Source: an uncultured Clostridia bacterium
Lineage (GTDB): Bacteria; Bacillota; Clostridia; Oscillospirales; Ruminococcaceae
DNA: 64,000 bases
Assembly (NCBI GenBank): GCA_944382875.1
Contig: CALWNQ010000004.1
Location: 62,001 to 126,000 of the forward strand
Direction of reading: 5' to 3'
A model generated the notes under the pieces. That model saw only the letters and a list, made by a program, of their open reading frames with translations, had not been told where the DNA came from and searched no databases. Positions within the stretch are counted from its first letter, which is position 1; every line of letters begins with the position of its first letter. Shown in pieces: positions 17,926-27,736 of this stretch. Made by a program: the position numbers and the translations under genes.

Positions 17926-18885
17926 TCAGGCGTAAATCTGCCAAAGGAACGCTGCACCAATGGTGCCCGCATCGTTGCCCAGTGCGCAGGTTTTCAATGT
18001 GGTCGCCTTGACGCCGGCAATACCGTATGTTTCTTTCGCAAGAATCTCACGCAGCGGAGCCAGCAGGGTTTCTCCCTCTTTGCAGATGCCGCCGCCAATC
18101 AGCAAAATCTCCGGCTGGAAGATATTCACATAGTTGGCCAGCGCACAGCCAAGATGACTGACAAAGTAATCCACAACCTCGGTGCCGACCTTGTCGCCCA
18201 GACGCATCGCATCATAAGCGGTTTTGCCGTTGACAGCATCCAGGGTGCCGGCAACTTCCCACAGTTTGGATTCGGGATGCGCTTCCATCGCTTCCTTGGT
18301 CATTTTAATCAGCGCAGTTGCAGAGGAATAAGCTTCCACACAACCTTTGCGGCCACAGGTGCACTGACGGCCGTCTTTGACGATTACCATATGGCCCAGT
18401 TCTCCACCGAAATGGTTGAAGCCGGAATAAATTTTGCCGTCGATGATAATGCCGCCGCCGACACCGGTGCCAAGCGTTACCACAATTGCTTCCTTATAGC
18501 CTTTTGCAGCACCAGCCAGAACTTCACCGTAAGCCGCTACATTGGCATCATTTTCCAGGTAGATCTTTTTGCCGGTCCGTGCTTCCAGATAAGCGCGCAT
18601 CGGCGTGTTCAGGAATTTCAGATTGTTTGCATAGATAATCATGCCGGTGTAAGGATCAACAGAGCCGGGAGCACCGATACCGATGCTTTCTACATCATCC
18701 ATTGTGAGGTTGGCTTTTTCCAAAGCCATTCTGGCACATTCCGCCATACGGTCGGCAACTTTTTCCGCATCGCCTACCACATCAGCAGAATCAATGCTCG
18801 CTTTGGCAACGATGTTATAGTTCTCGTCCACCACGCCGGCTTTTACAAAGGTTCCGCCAAGGTCAATTCCAATGTAGTACTTCAT
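17926..18885 (-). CDS. ROK family glucokinase-like sugar kinase
   Basis: The protein has 319 residues. The ATP-binding loop is at the start (GIDLGGTFVKAGVV), the catalytic segment is VGIGAPGSVDPYTG and LENDANVAAYGE, and the ROK zinc motif is CTCGRKGCVEAY near residue 180. There is no N-terminal helix-turn-helix, so it is a kinase rather than a repressor. It probably phosphorylates glucose or a related hexose. Its position between hprK and murB links sugar entry to carbon control. The start follows AGCGAGGAAC. Confidence 0.93.
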   Translation of the reverse strand: MKYYIGIDLGGTFVKAGVVDENYNIVAKASIDSADVVGDAEKVADRMAECARMALEKANLTMDDVESIGIGAPGSVDPYTGMIIYANNLKFLNTPMRAYLEARTGKKIYLENDANVAAYGEVLAGAAKGYKEAIVVTLGTGVGGGIIIDGKIYSGFNHFGGELGHMVIVKDGRQCTCGRKGCVEAYSSATALIKMTKEAMEAHPESKLWEVAGTLDAVNGKTAYDAMRLGDKVGTEVVDYFVSHLGCALANYVNIFQPEILLIGGGICKEGETLLAPLREILAKETYGIAGVKATTLKTCALGNDAGTIGAAFLWQIYA

Positions 18886-18954
18886 AATTTGTTCCTCGCT
18901 TCTATCATATTTTATTTTTCCCGAAAAATACCGGATTTCTCGGGGAGCAGGCTG

Positions 18955-19923
18955 TTAAAAATCAAAATCGTTCACAATATCCTTTGAATTATCAGTCGGC
19001 ATACCGAGCTTCTGCATCAGCTCTTTTGCCGCGTTATATCCCATCTTCTTCTGGCGGTTGTTCATCGCGGCAACTTCAAGGATAATGGCAAGGTTCCGGC
19101 CGGGTTTGACGGGAATTGTGAGAGAAGGCACACGATTACCAAGAATCGTGGTATATTCGTTATCAATACCCATCCGGTCGTAAGTCTTGTTTGAATCCCA
19201 ATGCTCCAGATTGACAACCATGTCGATTTTTTCGGTCAGCTTAACAGCACCCATACCGAACAAACGACGGGCATTGATGATGCCAATGCCGCGCAGTTCC
19301 ACAAAGTGACGGATATTTTCCGGCGAGCTTCCCACCAGGCTCTTGTTGGAAACACGGCGAATTTCCACTGCATCGTCCGCAATCAGACGATGTCCGCGCT
19401 TGACCAGTTCAATGGCAGTTTCACTCTTACCAACGCCGCTGTCACCGACAATCAGCATTCCTTCGCCATAAACCTCAACCAAAACGCCGTGGCGAGTGAT
19501 CCGGGGAGCAAGCTCGACGCTCAGAAAGGCAATCAGTGCCGACATAAAGCTGGATGTTGCTTCCTGTGTCCGCAGCAGCGGCAGCTGATGCGCACGGGCA
19601 GCCGTAATCAGCTCCGGAAAAACCTCAAGCCCACGGGTTACAATAATCGCAGGAACTCTCAGCGCACACATTTTATCCATGCGTTCGGTCAGAACTTCTT
19701 TATCCAAATCGCTAAGAAATGCCGTTTCCATGCGGCCCAATATCTGGATCCGCTCAGGATCAAAATATTCAAAAAATCCCGTAATAAACAACCCAGGACG
19801 ATTGACATCCCCCGATGCAATTTGGATTGACTGCGGATCTTCCGGCAGATAAATGCTTTCCAGCGAAAATTCGTGAATCAGCTTTTCCAGAGTTACAGTA
19901 AAGTTGGATGGCATAGTTGGCAA
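18955..19923 (-). CDS. hprK: HPr kinase/phosphorylase, HprK
   Basis: HprK phosphorylates HPr (and Crh) on Ser46 under high glycolytic flux, driving CcpA-dependent carbon catabolite repression. The 322-residue protein has the N-terminal regulatory domain (1-130), the P-loop GDSGVGKSETAIELVKRG near 155-172, and the C-terminal HprK signature (ELRGIGIINARRLFG). Length is normal. It opens a leftward run with the ROK kinase, murB and rapZ. The start follows GGGAGGAG. Confidence 0.97.
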   Translation of the reverse strand: MPTMPSNFTVTLEKLIHEFSLESIYLPEDPQSIQIASGDVNRPGLFITGFFEYFDPERIQILGRMETAFLSDLDKEVLTERMDKMCALRVPAIIVTRGLEVFPELITAARAHQLPLLRTQEATSSFMSALIAFLSVELAPRITRHGVLVEVYGEGMLIVGDSGVGKSETAIELVKRGHRLIADDAVEIRRVSNKSLVGSSPENIRHFVELRGIGIINARRLFGMGAVKLTEKIDMVVNLEHWDSNKTYDRMGIDNEYTTILGNRVPSLTIPVKPGRNLAIILEVAAMNNRQKKMGYNAAKELMQKLGMPTDNSKDIVNDFDF

Positions 19924-20088
19924 CTCCTCCCAAGAATTAACAAATATGATTGACAGCGGTACTGCGAACCCCCGTTGTCCCGTTTATTCTCCATTATAAC
20001 CAGAATTCCGGGATTTGACAAGGGGCTCCATAGAAAAACGGACATTTACACAAAGGTTTACGTCCGCTCTTTTCAATTTAAACAGCGG

Positions 20089-20301
20089 TTATTTTCTTTT
20101 CAGCTTCCAATACAATGCTTTTATCCGTTCCCTACGTATCTTTGTCTGTGCTGCATCCACCCGAAACGAACCATTTTCACTGACAAGTACATCTCCTTCA
20201 CAGGCATTATCAGGCAGCTTTTCCCGTGGAATTGACTGCATATTTCGGTTGTCATCCTCACAAACAGCAAAATCCCCCTCAAACCGGTCAATAATCAGCA
20301 T
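20089..20301 (-). CDS. DUF3006 family small protein
   Basis: The 70-residue protein matches the DUF3006 pattern: MLIIDRFEGDFAVCEDD, then PREKLPDNACEGDVLV and a basic C-terminus (RRERIKALYWKLKRK). The family consists of short beta-rich proteins of unknown role that are often coded next to ComEC-like metallo-hydrolases, as here (10 bp downstream). The ribosome binding site is AGGAGGAG. About 165 bp without a visible gene separate it from hprK. Confidence 0.85.
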   Translation of the reverse strand: MLIIDRFEGDFAVCEDDNRNMQSIPREKLPDNACEGDVLVSENGSFRVDAAQTKIRRERIKALYWKLKRK

Positions 20302-20310
20302 AGTCTCCTC

Positions 20311-21309
20311 CTATTTTTCGGTGGCAATATTCCAGTTTTTTCCATCCGTCTGAACAACAATGCTTCCATTCAGATCGGTGCGGTAGATTTCACAGCCGTA
20401 ACCTTCCACCAAAGCGATTGTTTCAGCATGGGGATGATTGTAGGAATTTCCCTCGCCAACCTCAATCAAACAAACGGAAGGATTCACAGCTCGGAGAAAA
20501 TCCTCGCTTGTAGATGTGCTGCTGCCGTGATGCCCGAGCTTTAAGAAATCTGCCTCTACATTCGCGCCGGACTGCAAAAGGTCGGATTCCGCGTCCGCTT
20601 CCATATCGCCGGTAAACAGGAAAGAAATCTCCCCATACTCAAACCGGCAGACAACCGATGTGTTGTTCAGATCATCATATTCCTTAACCGGGCCGAGTAT
20701 TTCCAGCGTTCCATCTCCAAATGTATAGATATCCCCCGGAACAGCAGTTGTAATTTCCAGTCCCTGACCGCCGATTGCATACAAAAGATCCTCATAAGTT
20801 CTCGTTGTCGGAACAACACTGTCTTTCATCGGCGGCAGAATCACCGCATCTGCCTGATGACTGGACAGCACAACATCCAGTCCGCCAATATGATCGGAAT
20901 GTGCGTGGGTGCCGATCACCAGATCGAGATCGTCCACCCCAATTTTATCCAGATAGGCGTTGACCGTCTCCCCCTGGTTATTTTCACCGGCATCAATGAG
21001 AATATCCGCACCATCACACCGGATCAGCATACAATCGCCCTGCCCGACATCGATAAAATGAACCTCTGCGGTTTCTCCGGAAAGTTCCCCGGAGCTTCCT
21101 GCCGGTTTAGACGGACGATCAGTTTGCAGCAGCGTCTGCCAGATTTCGGAAAAGGTATTCTCCACCTCTCTCCATGCCGGAAAGTAGCTGCGGAGCTGAT
21201 CCCCAAATGCAAGGTAGCTAATGATAAACGCGCTGACGATAATTGCCGAGGAAATAATTGCCGCCCAATTGAGCGGCTGCTTGCGGCTTCTGCGTTTTCG
21301 TTTTGCCAA
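20311..21309 (-). CDS. ComEC/Rec2-related MBL-fold metallo-hydrolase
   Basis: A short basic N-terminus and one membrane helix (about residues 14-35, WAAIISSAIIVSAFIISYLA) anchor an extracytoplasmic metallo-beta-lactamase domain. The metal ligands are HAHSDHIGG, FTGDME and LGHHGSSTS. This resembles the C-terminal domain of ComEC, here as a separate 332-residue protein without the channel part. It may be a surface nuclease or phosphodiesterase. The start is TTG behind AAAGGAGGG. Confidence 0.88.
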   Translation of the reverse strand: MAKRKRRSRKQPLNWAAIISSAIIVSAFIISYLAFGDQLRSYFPAWREVENTFSEIWQTLLQTDRPSKPAGSSGELSGETAEVHFIDVGQGDCMLIRCDGADILIDAGENNQGETVNAYLDKIGVDDLDLVIGTHAHSDHIGGLDVVLSSHQADAVILPPMKDSVVPTTRTYEDLLYAIGGQGLEITTAVPGDIYTFGDGTLEILGPVKEYDDLNNTSVVCRFEYGEISFLFTGDMEADAESDLLQSGANVEADFLKLGHHGSSTSTSEDFLRAVNPSVCLIEVGEGNSYNHPHAETIALVEGYGCEIYRTDLNGSIVVQTDGKNWNIATEK

Positions 21310-21321
21310 GAGAACCCTCCT

Positions 21322-23226
21322 TTACACTTTTCCTCCAGGGTGCTTTTTTCGATGGATGTTCCGAATTGCCGGCTTTTTCCGTGTTGCGGGCTTCTGCGGC
21401 TGCCGTCCGTTTTTAATAGGAGCGGTTTTCTCCGAAAAAGGAGTCGGCACCAGACAGTCCGGCCCGCTGCCGATTAGGTCGGCGCGCCCCGCTTTGCGCA
21501 GCGCACGAAGCACCAGATCCCGGTTTTTGGGCAGGAAATACTGAAGCAGCGCCCGCTGCATTGCCTTTTCCTCCGGTGTTTTGGGAACAAAGACCGGCTT
21601 CATGGTGTAAGGATTCAAACCGGTGTAGAACATACAGGTGGAAACGGTTCCCGGCGTGGGATAAAAATCCTGCACCTGCTCGGGATGAATGTGATTTTCT
21701 TTTAAAAAGAGGGCTAATTCCACCGCATCTTTCAAAGTGCTGCCCGGATGGGAGGACATCAGATACGGCACCAGGTATTGCTTTTTACCGATTTCGCGGG
21801 TAATCCGGTAAAATTTCTCGGCAAATGCACGGTAAACCTCAATGTGCGGCTTGCCCATTGCGTCAAGAACAGCATTCGCGCAGTGTTCCGGCGCCACCTT
21901 GAGCTGACCGGACACATGATATTCCACCAGTTCCCGGAAGAAGGAATCGTCCGGGTCCTGCATCAGATAATCGTACCGAATTCCGGAGCGGATAAACACC
22001 CGCTTAATGCCGGGAATCGCGCGGATTTTACGAAGCAGGTCAAGATACTCCACATGATCCGCTTCCAAAGCCGGGCAGGGTGTGGGGGCCAGGCATTTTT
22101 TTCCCTTGCAGAGCCCCTGTGTCAGCTGTTTTTTGCAGGAAGGATGCCGGAAATTGGCAGTCGGGCCGCCAACATCGTGAATATATCCCTTAAAATTAGG
22201 AAGCGTGGTCAGCAGCTCCGCTTCGCGGAGGACCGATTCCTCACTCCGGACAGCGATTTTCCGTCCCTGATGGAACGCGATAGAGCAGAAGTTGCAGTTG
22301 CCGAAGCAGCCGCGGTTGTGCGCAATCGAAAATTCTACTTCCTCAATGCCGGGAACACCACCGGCTTGCTGATAACTGGGATGCCAAGTCCGAGTGTACG
22401 GCAATGCGTAAACGCGGTCGAGCTCTTCGGTCGTCAGAACGCGCATCGGCGGATTCTGTACCAGCATCCGGTTTCCGTGGCGCTGGATGACGGTTTTGCC
22501 ATAAATTTCGTCCTGCTGATCCATCTGGATCTTTGTCGCCTTGCAATAGGCCATCTTGTCCGTGCATACCTGCGCATAATCCGGGCACTGCGCCGCACCA
22601 AGCGGTGTCTGCGCAGGATCGCATAGGTAACAGGTTCCCCGAATATCGGTCAGGTTCCCGATCGGTTCTCCCGCCGCCAGCCGGTTGACAATTTCCGCTG
22701 TTTGTAACTCGCCCATTCCGTAGCTGAGCAGATCCGCCTGCGAATCGAGCAGAATGGACGGCCGCACTGCATCATCCCAGTAATCATAGTGAGCAAACCG
22801 GCGCAGCGATGCTTCCAGTCCGCCGATAATGATCGGAATGTCCCCAAAAATTTCCCGGAGCTTTTTACTGTACACAATAACAGCACGGTCGGGGCGTTTT
22901 CCCATCTGTCCACCCGGCGTATAGGCATCCTCCGAGCGGCGCTTTTTGGCAACGGTGTAATGCGCCACCATGGAATCGATGTTTCCGGAATTGACAAAGA
23001 AGCCGTATTTCGGGCGTCCCATCCGGGTAAAATCCCGGTTGGAGCGCCAGTCCGGCTGGGAAATTACGCCGATGGTATACCCCTCCGCTTCAATTACCCG
23101 GGAAATAATGGCAGTGCCAAAGCTTGGATGATCGACATAGGCGTCCCCTGTAACAATGATAAAATCAAGCTGTTCAATTCCGCGGGCATCCATATCTTCC
23201 CGGGAAATGGGCAAAAACTGGTTCAT
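21322..23226 (-). CDS. YgiQ family radical SAM protein
   Basis: YgiQ/UPF0313 proteins have an N-terminal B12-binding-like segment, a radical SAM core and a basic tail. The iron-sulfur cysteines are in RGCFGNCNFCSIAFHQG (C-x3-C-x2-C). VGGPTANFRHPSC, VAPEHC and YLMSSHPGST are typical of the family. The function is still unclear in all bacteria. The start at 23226 (MNQFLPISRED, 634 residues) follows AAGGAGGAACCA; 22 upstream in-frame codons include that site and are rejected. It ends 12 bp before the MBL-fold gene. Confidence 0.92.
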   Translation of the reverse strand: MNQFLPISREDMDARGIEQLDFIIVTGDAYVDHPSFGTAIISRVIEAEGYTIGVISQPDWRSNRDFTRMGRPKYGFFVNSGNIDSMVAHYTVAKKRRSEDAYTPGGQMGKRPDRAVIVYSKKLREIFGDIPIIIGGLEASLRRFAHYDYWDDAVRPSILLDSQADLLSYGMGELQTAEIVNRLAAGEPIGNLTDIRGTCYLCDPAQTPLGAAQCPDYAQVCTDKMAYCKATKIQMDQQDEIYGKTVIQRHGNRMLVQNPPMRVLTTEELDRVYALPYTRTWHPSYQQAGGVPGIEEVEFSIAHNRGCFGNCNFCSIAFHQGRKIAVRSEESVLREAELLTTLPNFKGYIHDVGGPTANFRHPSCKKQLTQGLCKGKKCLAPTPCPALEADHVEYLDLLRKIRAIPGIKRVFIRSGIRYDYLMQDPDDSFFRELVEYHVSGQLKVAPEHCANAVLDAMGKPHIEVYRAFAEKFYRITREIGKKQYLVPYLMSSHPGSTLKDAVELALFLKENHIHPEQVQDFYPTPGTVSTCMFYTGLNPYTMKPVFVPKTPEEKAMQRALLQYFLPKNRDLVLRALRKAGRADLIGSGPDCLVPTPFSEKTAPIKNGRQPQKPATRKKPAIRNIHRKKHPGGKV

Positions 23227-23236
23227 TGGTTCCTCC

Positions 23237-23710
23237 TTATCTTTCGATTTTCTGGCAATATCCGGTTTTGAAATCCGCACGATATCCTGCATTTTGATAA
23301 AAACGGTGAGTGCTCTCCTTTTTCGAGCCAGTCAGCAGCATAATTTTGTAACAATCTTCTTCTGCTGCAATCTCTCGCGCCGCATCCAAAACCGCTGTCC
23401 CCAACCCTTTTCCACGAAAATCGGGGTGGGTGACAACGTTTTCTACCAGAGCGTAAGGATGCTGCTCGTGTGTCAAATTCGGAATGATGATTAAGGTACA
23501 ACTGGATACCAACTGTCCGTTCTTATCAGCAACGATAATATGATAATTTCTGTTTTGCAAAATATAAGACCATACCGGAGCCGCACTTTCCAAGGTATCC
23601 GGAACAGAATTGTCACCCAGATATTGGTAAAGTTCCAAAAGGCCCTGCAAATCGCCTTCCTGTACCTCCCGTAACAAAACCCCAGCATCGATTTGTTTCA
23701 ACCATGCCAC
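23237..23710 (-). CDS. GNAT family N-acetyltransferase
   Basis: The 157-residue protein has the acetyl-CoA loop VTHPDFRGKGLGTAVLDAAR (about residues 92-111) and the C-terminal HRFYQNAGYRAD motif of GNAT enzymes. The substrate is unknown. The GTG at 23710 sits directly after GAG; a TTG at 23701 behind GAGGTGG is an equally good start. It lies between ftsK and ygiQ with gaps of 7 and 10 bp, so it is cotranscribed. Confidence 0.85.
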   Translation of the reverse strand: MAWLKQIDAGVLLREVQEGDLQGLLELYQYLGDNSVPDTLESAAPVWSYILQNRNYHIIVADKNGQLVSSCTLIIIPNLTHEQHPYALVENVVTHPDFRGKGLGTAVLDAAREIAAEEDCYKIMLLTGSKKESTHRFYQNAGYRADFKTGYCQKIER

Positions 23711-23717
23711 CTCATTG

Positions 23718-26702
23718 TTAATCCATATTGTTCCGCATCTGGAATTCCGACCACTGGGCCCGCGTCACCAGCACATCTCGTGGTTTGGAGCCGTCCGGTG
23801 GTCCCACAATTCCACGGTTTTCCATCTCGTCTACCAAACGGGCCGCACGCGCGTAACCAACTTTGAGCCGCCGCTGCAGATAGGATGTCGAGCATTGGCC
23901 GGCATCCAGCACACACTGTACTGCATCCTCAAACAGATCGTCCACCGCGTCACCAGTGTCGGAAGCGCCTCCTTTCTTGCCATTGTTGTCAGCTGCGGCT
24001 TGCCGTTCAATTTCATCCATAATACTGGAGTCATACACTACTGGTTCCCGGCCGTTTTTGATAAAGTCCACTACCGCTTCGATCTCGGAATCACTGACAA
24101 AACAGCCCTGCACCCGCACCGGTTTCGGAAAGCCGATTGGCGAATAGAGCATATCTCCTTTGCCGAGCAGCTTTTCCGCTCCGCCGGTATCAAGGATGGT
24201 ACGGGAGTCCACCTGCGAAGATACCGCAAGGGCAATTCGGGACGGGATATTTGCCTTGATCAGACCAGTGACAACATCAACCGAGGGCCGCTGTGTCGCC
24301 ACAATCAGATGCATTCCGGCCGCACGCGCCATCTGTGCCAGACGGCAGATGGCGTCCTCGACTTCATTCGGCGCCGCCATCATCAGGTCGGAAAGCTCGT
24401 CAATCACAATAACAACATGAGGCATATGCTGCAAATCCGGCGAAGTTTCCGCCAGACGGTTGTACCCCTTGATGTCGCGGACCGAATTCTCTGCAAAGGC
24501 GGAATACCGTTTCAGCATCTCGGTCACCGCCCAATTCAAAGCGCCCGCTGCCTTTTTCGGATCGGTCACTACCGGAATGAGCAAATGCGGGATCCCGTTG
24601 TAAATCCCCATTTCCACCACTTTCGGGTCAATCAAAATGAGCCGCAGATCTTTTGGAGAAAACCGGTAAAGGAAGGAAATGAGCATCGAGTTGACGCAGA
24701 CCGACTTACCACTTCCAGTTGTACCCGCAATCAGCACATGAGGCATCGACGCAATATCGCCAATGGCAACGTTGCCCGCAATATCCTTGCCGAGTGCCAC
24801 CGGCAGAACGCCTTTGGCATTGCGGAATTCCTCTGAATCGATAATTTCCCGGATGCTGACCGAATCGGTCTTTTTGTTGGGCACCTCAATGCCGACCGCC
24901 GGTTTGTTGGGAATCGGCGCCTCAATTCGGACGCCGGCGGTTGCCAGATTCAACGCAATATCGTCGGCCAGACCGGTAATTTTGGAGATTTTCACACCCG
25001 GCTGCGGCTGAAGCTCATACCGCGTGACTGTGGGGCCGCGGCTGAAAGCGGTCACTTTGGTCTGCACGCCAAAACTTTTAAGGGTTTCCACCAGCTTTTC
25101 GGCGTTGGCGCGCAGCTCCTCGCTCACATCCGCATTGCCGTCATTGCGCGGCATTTTTAGGAGCGTTACCGGCGGAATCTGGTAAACCTCCTCCGCCTGT
25201 ACCGGTTGTCCCAAACGGACCTCCTGTTTTTCTTGTTTGGGAGAAGTTTCCTTGGGCTTCTCTATCGAACGAATGGCATCATCAAGCCGGTTTTCTTCGG
25301 GAGTGACTCCTGCCGCTTCTCCAAGAGAGGGCGGATTGGCGCCGAACGCATCGTCACTTTGCGCCGCTCCGTCGAGCACCGAACCTTTCAGTTCATCAAA
25401 AGCAGCAACGTTGACATGCGTATCTTCTTCTGTTTTTTCTCCATTCATCGCCCGCAATTCAGACGGAGATACCGGCGCAGACCACAACGAATCGGGATTG
25501 GTCGGCTTTGCCTTATGTACTCCAAAAGGCGTGGAATTTTCGGCATTTTCTTGCTGTAAAGCAGTTTCACCTGACAGAGTAAACACCGGCTTTTGACCAT
25601 CTTCCGCGCGATTTTCCGGAAAGAAATCATTCACATCCCTTGTCGGCAAATCATTTGATTTGTCCAAATTAGGCAATGTCTCTTCCGCAGCTTCTTCCTC
25701 TGGTGCCTTGGATGGTGCTCCCCAAAGGTATCGGGAATCCAGATGACCGTTTGGACGGAACGGCTCCCGCTGTTCTTCTGCCGGGGCGGGCTTCTGCGGG
25801 GGAGTCCGCACTGCATCCTCAAGTACTTCGCCGGTAACAGGATCCACTTTCAAGCCCAGTTTTTCCGCTTCCTTTTTTCGGCGGCGCAGTTCCTTGGGAT
25901 CCAGCTGAAAGTTTTCCAGCGCTTCATCAAAACCCTGGTTCGGCGCGACGACCGGATGTTCCGGGAACTCCGCTTCCCCGCCGATCGGAATATCAATCCG
26001 CTGTTTCTTCCCGCTTTTTCCGCCGGAAGCCTGCATATCTTCGGTTTCCTGCCGACGTTCCCGACGGGTGACATAGGTCTGTTCGATCTGCTTAACCGGT
26101 TTTGCGCAGGTCTGGAAAAAGTTTTTCAGCGTGCTGCCGGAAATCAGCATAATGAAGACGAAAACAAGCAAAATCTGAATAATGGCGGCGCCGGCTGTCC
26201 CACCGGCAAACCGCATCAGCGGCCATCCGATCAGAGCCGCAAACAAACCGCCGCTTTTCAGATTAACGCCATTCTGGAAAAGGCTGAGAAAACGGCTGAA
26301 AAAGTTGTTTCCCTCCGGCAAGCCGAAAAAGAGCTGTGAAATTCCACAGAACAGCACCAGCAGAAAGACCATCTGCCATACCTTGCTCGAAGCGGAAAGA
26401 TTTTCCCGTCCAAGCGTCAGGATCACCGCCAAATAGATCACCACCGGCCCAACTGCATAGCTCACCGGTCCAAACAGCCCACGCAGCAGATTGTGCAGCA
26501 CAAGCCAGCCGGAACCGCCCGAAATCAGCGCCAGCGCCGTTAAAAGGATTCCCGCAGCAAACAATACCACGGCCGCAATCTGGTTGCGGTGTTCCCGCTC
26601 CTGTGCTGCGAGCTCCGCTACCGTCTTTTTCGGACGGCTTCCGGTATTTTTTCTGCTTCCGGCAGCTTTTTTTCTGCCGGAAGTCTGTTTCTTTTCTGCC
26701 AT
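23718..26702 (-). CDS. ftsK: FtsK/SpoIIIE DNA translocase
   Basis: This is a 994-residue septal DNA pump. Four N-terminal membrane helices (about residues 37-190) are followed by a long acidic, low-complexity linker (about 200-500) and the RecA-like motor with Walker A AGTTGSGKSV near residue 660 and LRLILIDPKVVEM. A C-terminal winged-helix gamma domain (SYLQRRLKVGYARAARLVDE) recognises KOPS/SRS-type sites. Its place after tepA and ylzJ matches spoIIIE of Bacillus, so a role in moving the chromosome into the forespore is likely; it may also serve in division. The linker is longer than in SpoIIIE (about 790 residues). Confidence 0.95.
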   Translation of the reverse strand: MAEKKQTSGRKKAAGSRKNTGSRPKKTVAELAAQEREHRNQIAAVVLFAAGILLTALALISGGSGWLVLHNLLRGLFGPVSYAVGPVVIYLAVILTLGRENLSASSKVWQMVFLLVLFCGISQLFFGLPEGNNFFSRFLSLFQNGVNLKSGGLFAALIGWPLMRFAGGTAGAAIIQILLVFVFIMLISGSTLKNFFQTCAKPVKQIEQTYVTRRERRQETEDMQASGGKSGKKQRIDIPIGGEAEFPEHPVVAPNQGFDEALENFQLDPKELRRRKKEAEKLGLKVDPVTGEVLEDAVRTPPQKPAPAEEQREPFRPNGHLDSRYLWGAPSKAPEEEAAEETLPNLDKSNDLPTRDVNDFFPENRAEDGQKPVFTLSGETALQQENAENSTPFGVHKAKPTNPDSLWSAPVSPSELRAMNGEKTEEDTHVNVAAFDELKGSVLDGAAQSDDAFGANPPSLGEAAGVTPEENRLDDAIRSIEKPKETSPKQEKQEVRLGQPVQAEEVYQIPPVTLLKMPRNDGNADVSEELRANAEKLVETLKSFGVQTKVTAFSRGPTVTRYELQPQPGVKISKITGLADDIALNLATAGVRIEAPIPNKPAVGIEVPNKKTDSVSIREIIDSEEFRNAKGVLPVALGKDIAGNVAIGDIASMPHVLIAGTTGSGKSVCVNSMLISFLYRFSPKDLRLILIDPKVVEMGIYNGIPHLLIPVVTDPKKAAGALNWAVTEMLKRYSAFAENSVRDIKGYNRLAETSPDLQHMPHVVIVIDELSDLMMAAPNEVEDAICRLAQMARAAGMHLIVATQRPSVDVVTGLIKANIPSRIALAVSSQVDSRTILDTGGAEKLLGKGDMLYSPIGFPKPVRVQGCFVSDSEIEAVVDFIKNGREPVVYDSSIMDEIERQAAADNNGKKGGASDTGDAVDDLFEDAVQCVLDAGQCSTSYLQRRLKVGYARAARLVDEMENRGIVGPPDGSKPRDVLVTRAQWSEFQMRNNMD

Positions 26703-26732
26703 TTTCTCACCTTTACTGTCATTACTTAAATT

Positions 26733-26930
26733 TTATTCCTGAACCAATGTGCCTGGTTGAAAAGCCGGATTCAAAAAATCCGCCGGATCGGTAGAAAAAA
26801 GCCGGAACACCTGCCACTCCCCGTTGATCTGAATACATTCACAGCTTTTTCCTTTTACCATCCGCATTTCGATCTGCGGCGGCTTTTGTGGAAACACCTG
26901 CGCGCTCGTCTGGGTGGTGTACAGAATCAT
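26733..26930 (-). CDS. ylzJ: YlzJ-like small protein
   Basis: The 65-residue protein fits the YlzJ family of sporulating Firmicutes: [14 protein letters not shown] at the start and a C-terminal proline-containing segment ([13 protein letters not shown]). Its function is unknown. The gene keeps the tepA-ylzJ-spoIIIE order of Bacillus. Its start (GGAGGAGAAAACGG then ATG) lies inside the tepA 3' end, giving a 92-bp overlap in a different frame. Confidence 0.8.
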   Translation of the reverse strand: MILYTTQTSAQVFPQKPPQIEMRMVKGKSCECIQINGEWQVFRLFSTDPADFLNPAFQPGTLVQE

Positions 26931-27633
26931 CCGTTTTCTCCTCCTCCCGGTCTATCATCTCGTACAGATAGGATATCGCATCGGACAGCCCGCCCAAACG
27001 GTCGATCAGTCCTTCTTTGACTGCCGTTTCCCCGTCAATGGAGCTTCCCACATCCATGGCCAGTTCTCCGGTTTCCATCATCAACTCCCGGAACCGCCTT
27101 TCGCTGATATCCGAATTTTCGGTGACAAAGCGGACAATCCGATCCTGCATTCGGTCAAAGTAGGAAAAACTCTGCGGAACGCCGAGCACAAGGCCGTTCA
27201 TCCGCACCGGATGGATGGTCATGGTGGCGGAAGGTACGATAAAAGACTGCTTGGCCGAAACCGCAAGCGGCACTCCGATCGAGTGACCTCCACCCAGTAC
27301 CAGCGAAACCGTCGGCTTTTTCATGCCGGCGATCAGCTCCGCGATGGCAAGTCCCGCCTCCACATCGCCGCCTACTGTGTTCAGTATCACCAGCAGGCCC
27401 TTAATTTCCGGATTTTCCTCAATTGCCACCAGCTGTGGGATCACATGTTCATATTTGGTCGATTTATTCTGCGGCGGCAGGATATAGTGCCCCTCAATCT
27501 GACCAATGATCGTTAGACAGTGAATCAGATGCCGCCCGCCGGTTGTAACAGAACCGGATTCCGGAATATCCCGCGAAGTATCGGTGTATGGGATCTCTTC
27601 CTGTTCTTCCGTTTCCTGATGCTGTTTTGCCAA
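26839..27633 (-). CDS. tepA: TepA, ClpP-like translocation-enhancing peptidase
   Basis: A ClpP/crotonase-fold protein of 264 residues, cytoplasmic, of the TepA family that is linked in Bacillus to protein export and spore properties. The nucleophile region is [12 protein letters not shown] and the histidine region [13 protein letters not shown]. An N-terminal acidic stretch and a basic C-terminal tail lie outside the core; the tail is encoded in the overlap with ylzJ. TTG is the start, 7 bases after GGAGG, behind a perfect promoter. Confidence 0.92.
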   Translation of the reverse strand: MAKQHQETEEQEEIPYTDTSRDIPESGSVTTGGRHLIHCLTIIGQIEGHYILPPQNKSTKYEHVIPQLVAIEENPEIKGLLVILNTVGGDVEAGLAIAELIAGMKKPTVSLVLGGGHSIGVPLAVSAKQSFIVPSATMTIHPVRMNGLVLGVPQSFSYFDRMQDRIVRFVTENSDISERRFRELMMETGELAMDVGSSIDGETAVKEGLIDRLGGLSDAISYLYEMIDREEEKTDDSVHHPDERAGVSTKAAADRNADGKRKKL

Positions 27634-27683
27634 ACCAATTCCTCCTTGTTATCATTTGGAATTAGTTTGCTCCGGCTCTTTCT

Positions 27684-27712
27684 ATTATATACGTTTCCAA
27701 AAAAAGTGTCAA
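27684..27712 (-). promoter_or_regulatory. Consensus sigma-A promoter of tepA-ylzJ-ftsK
   Basis: On the minus strand the exact hexamers TTGACA (27712-27707) and TATAAT (27689-27684) are 17 bases apart, about 50 bases before the TTG start of tepA. Confidence 0.85.
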
Positions 27713-27736
27713 ACAAATTCGAAAAAATGTTCTTCT

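Noticed and set aside
17575-18987. A 470-codon rightward frame across murB and the ROK kinase gene
   Set aside because: It spans two real genes and their gap on the other strand and shows no protein family features.
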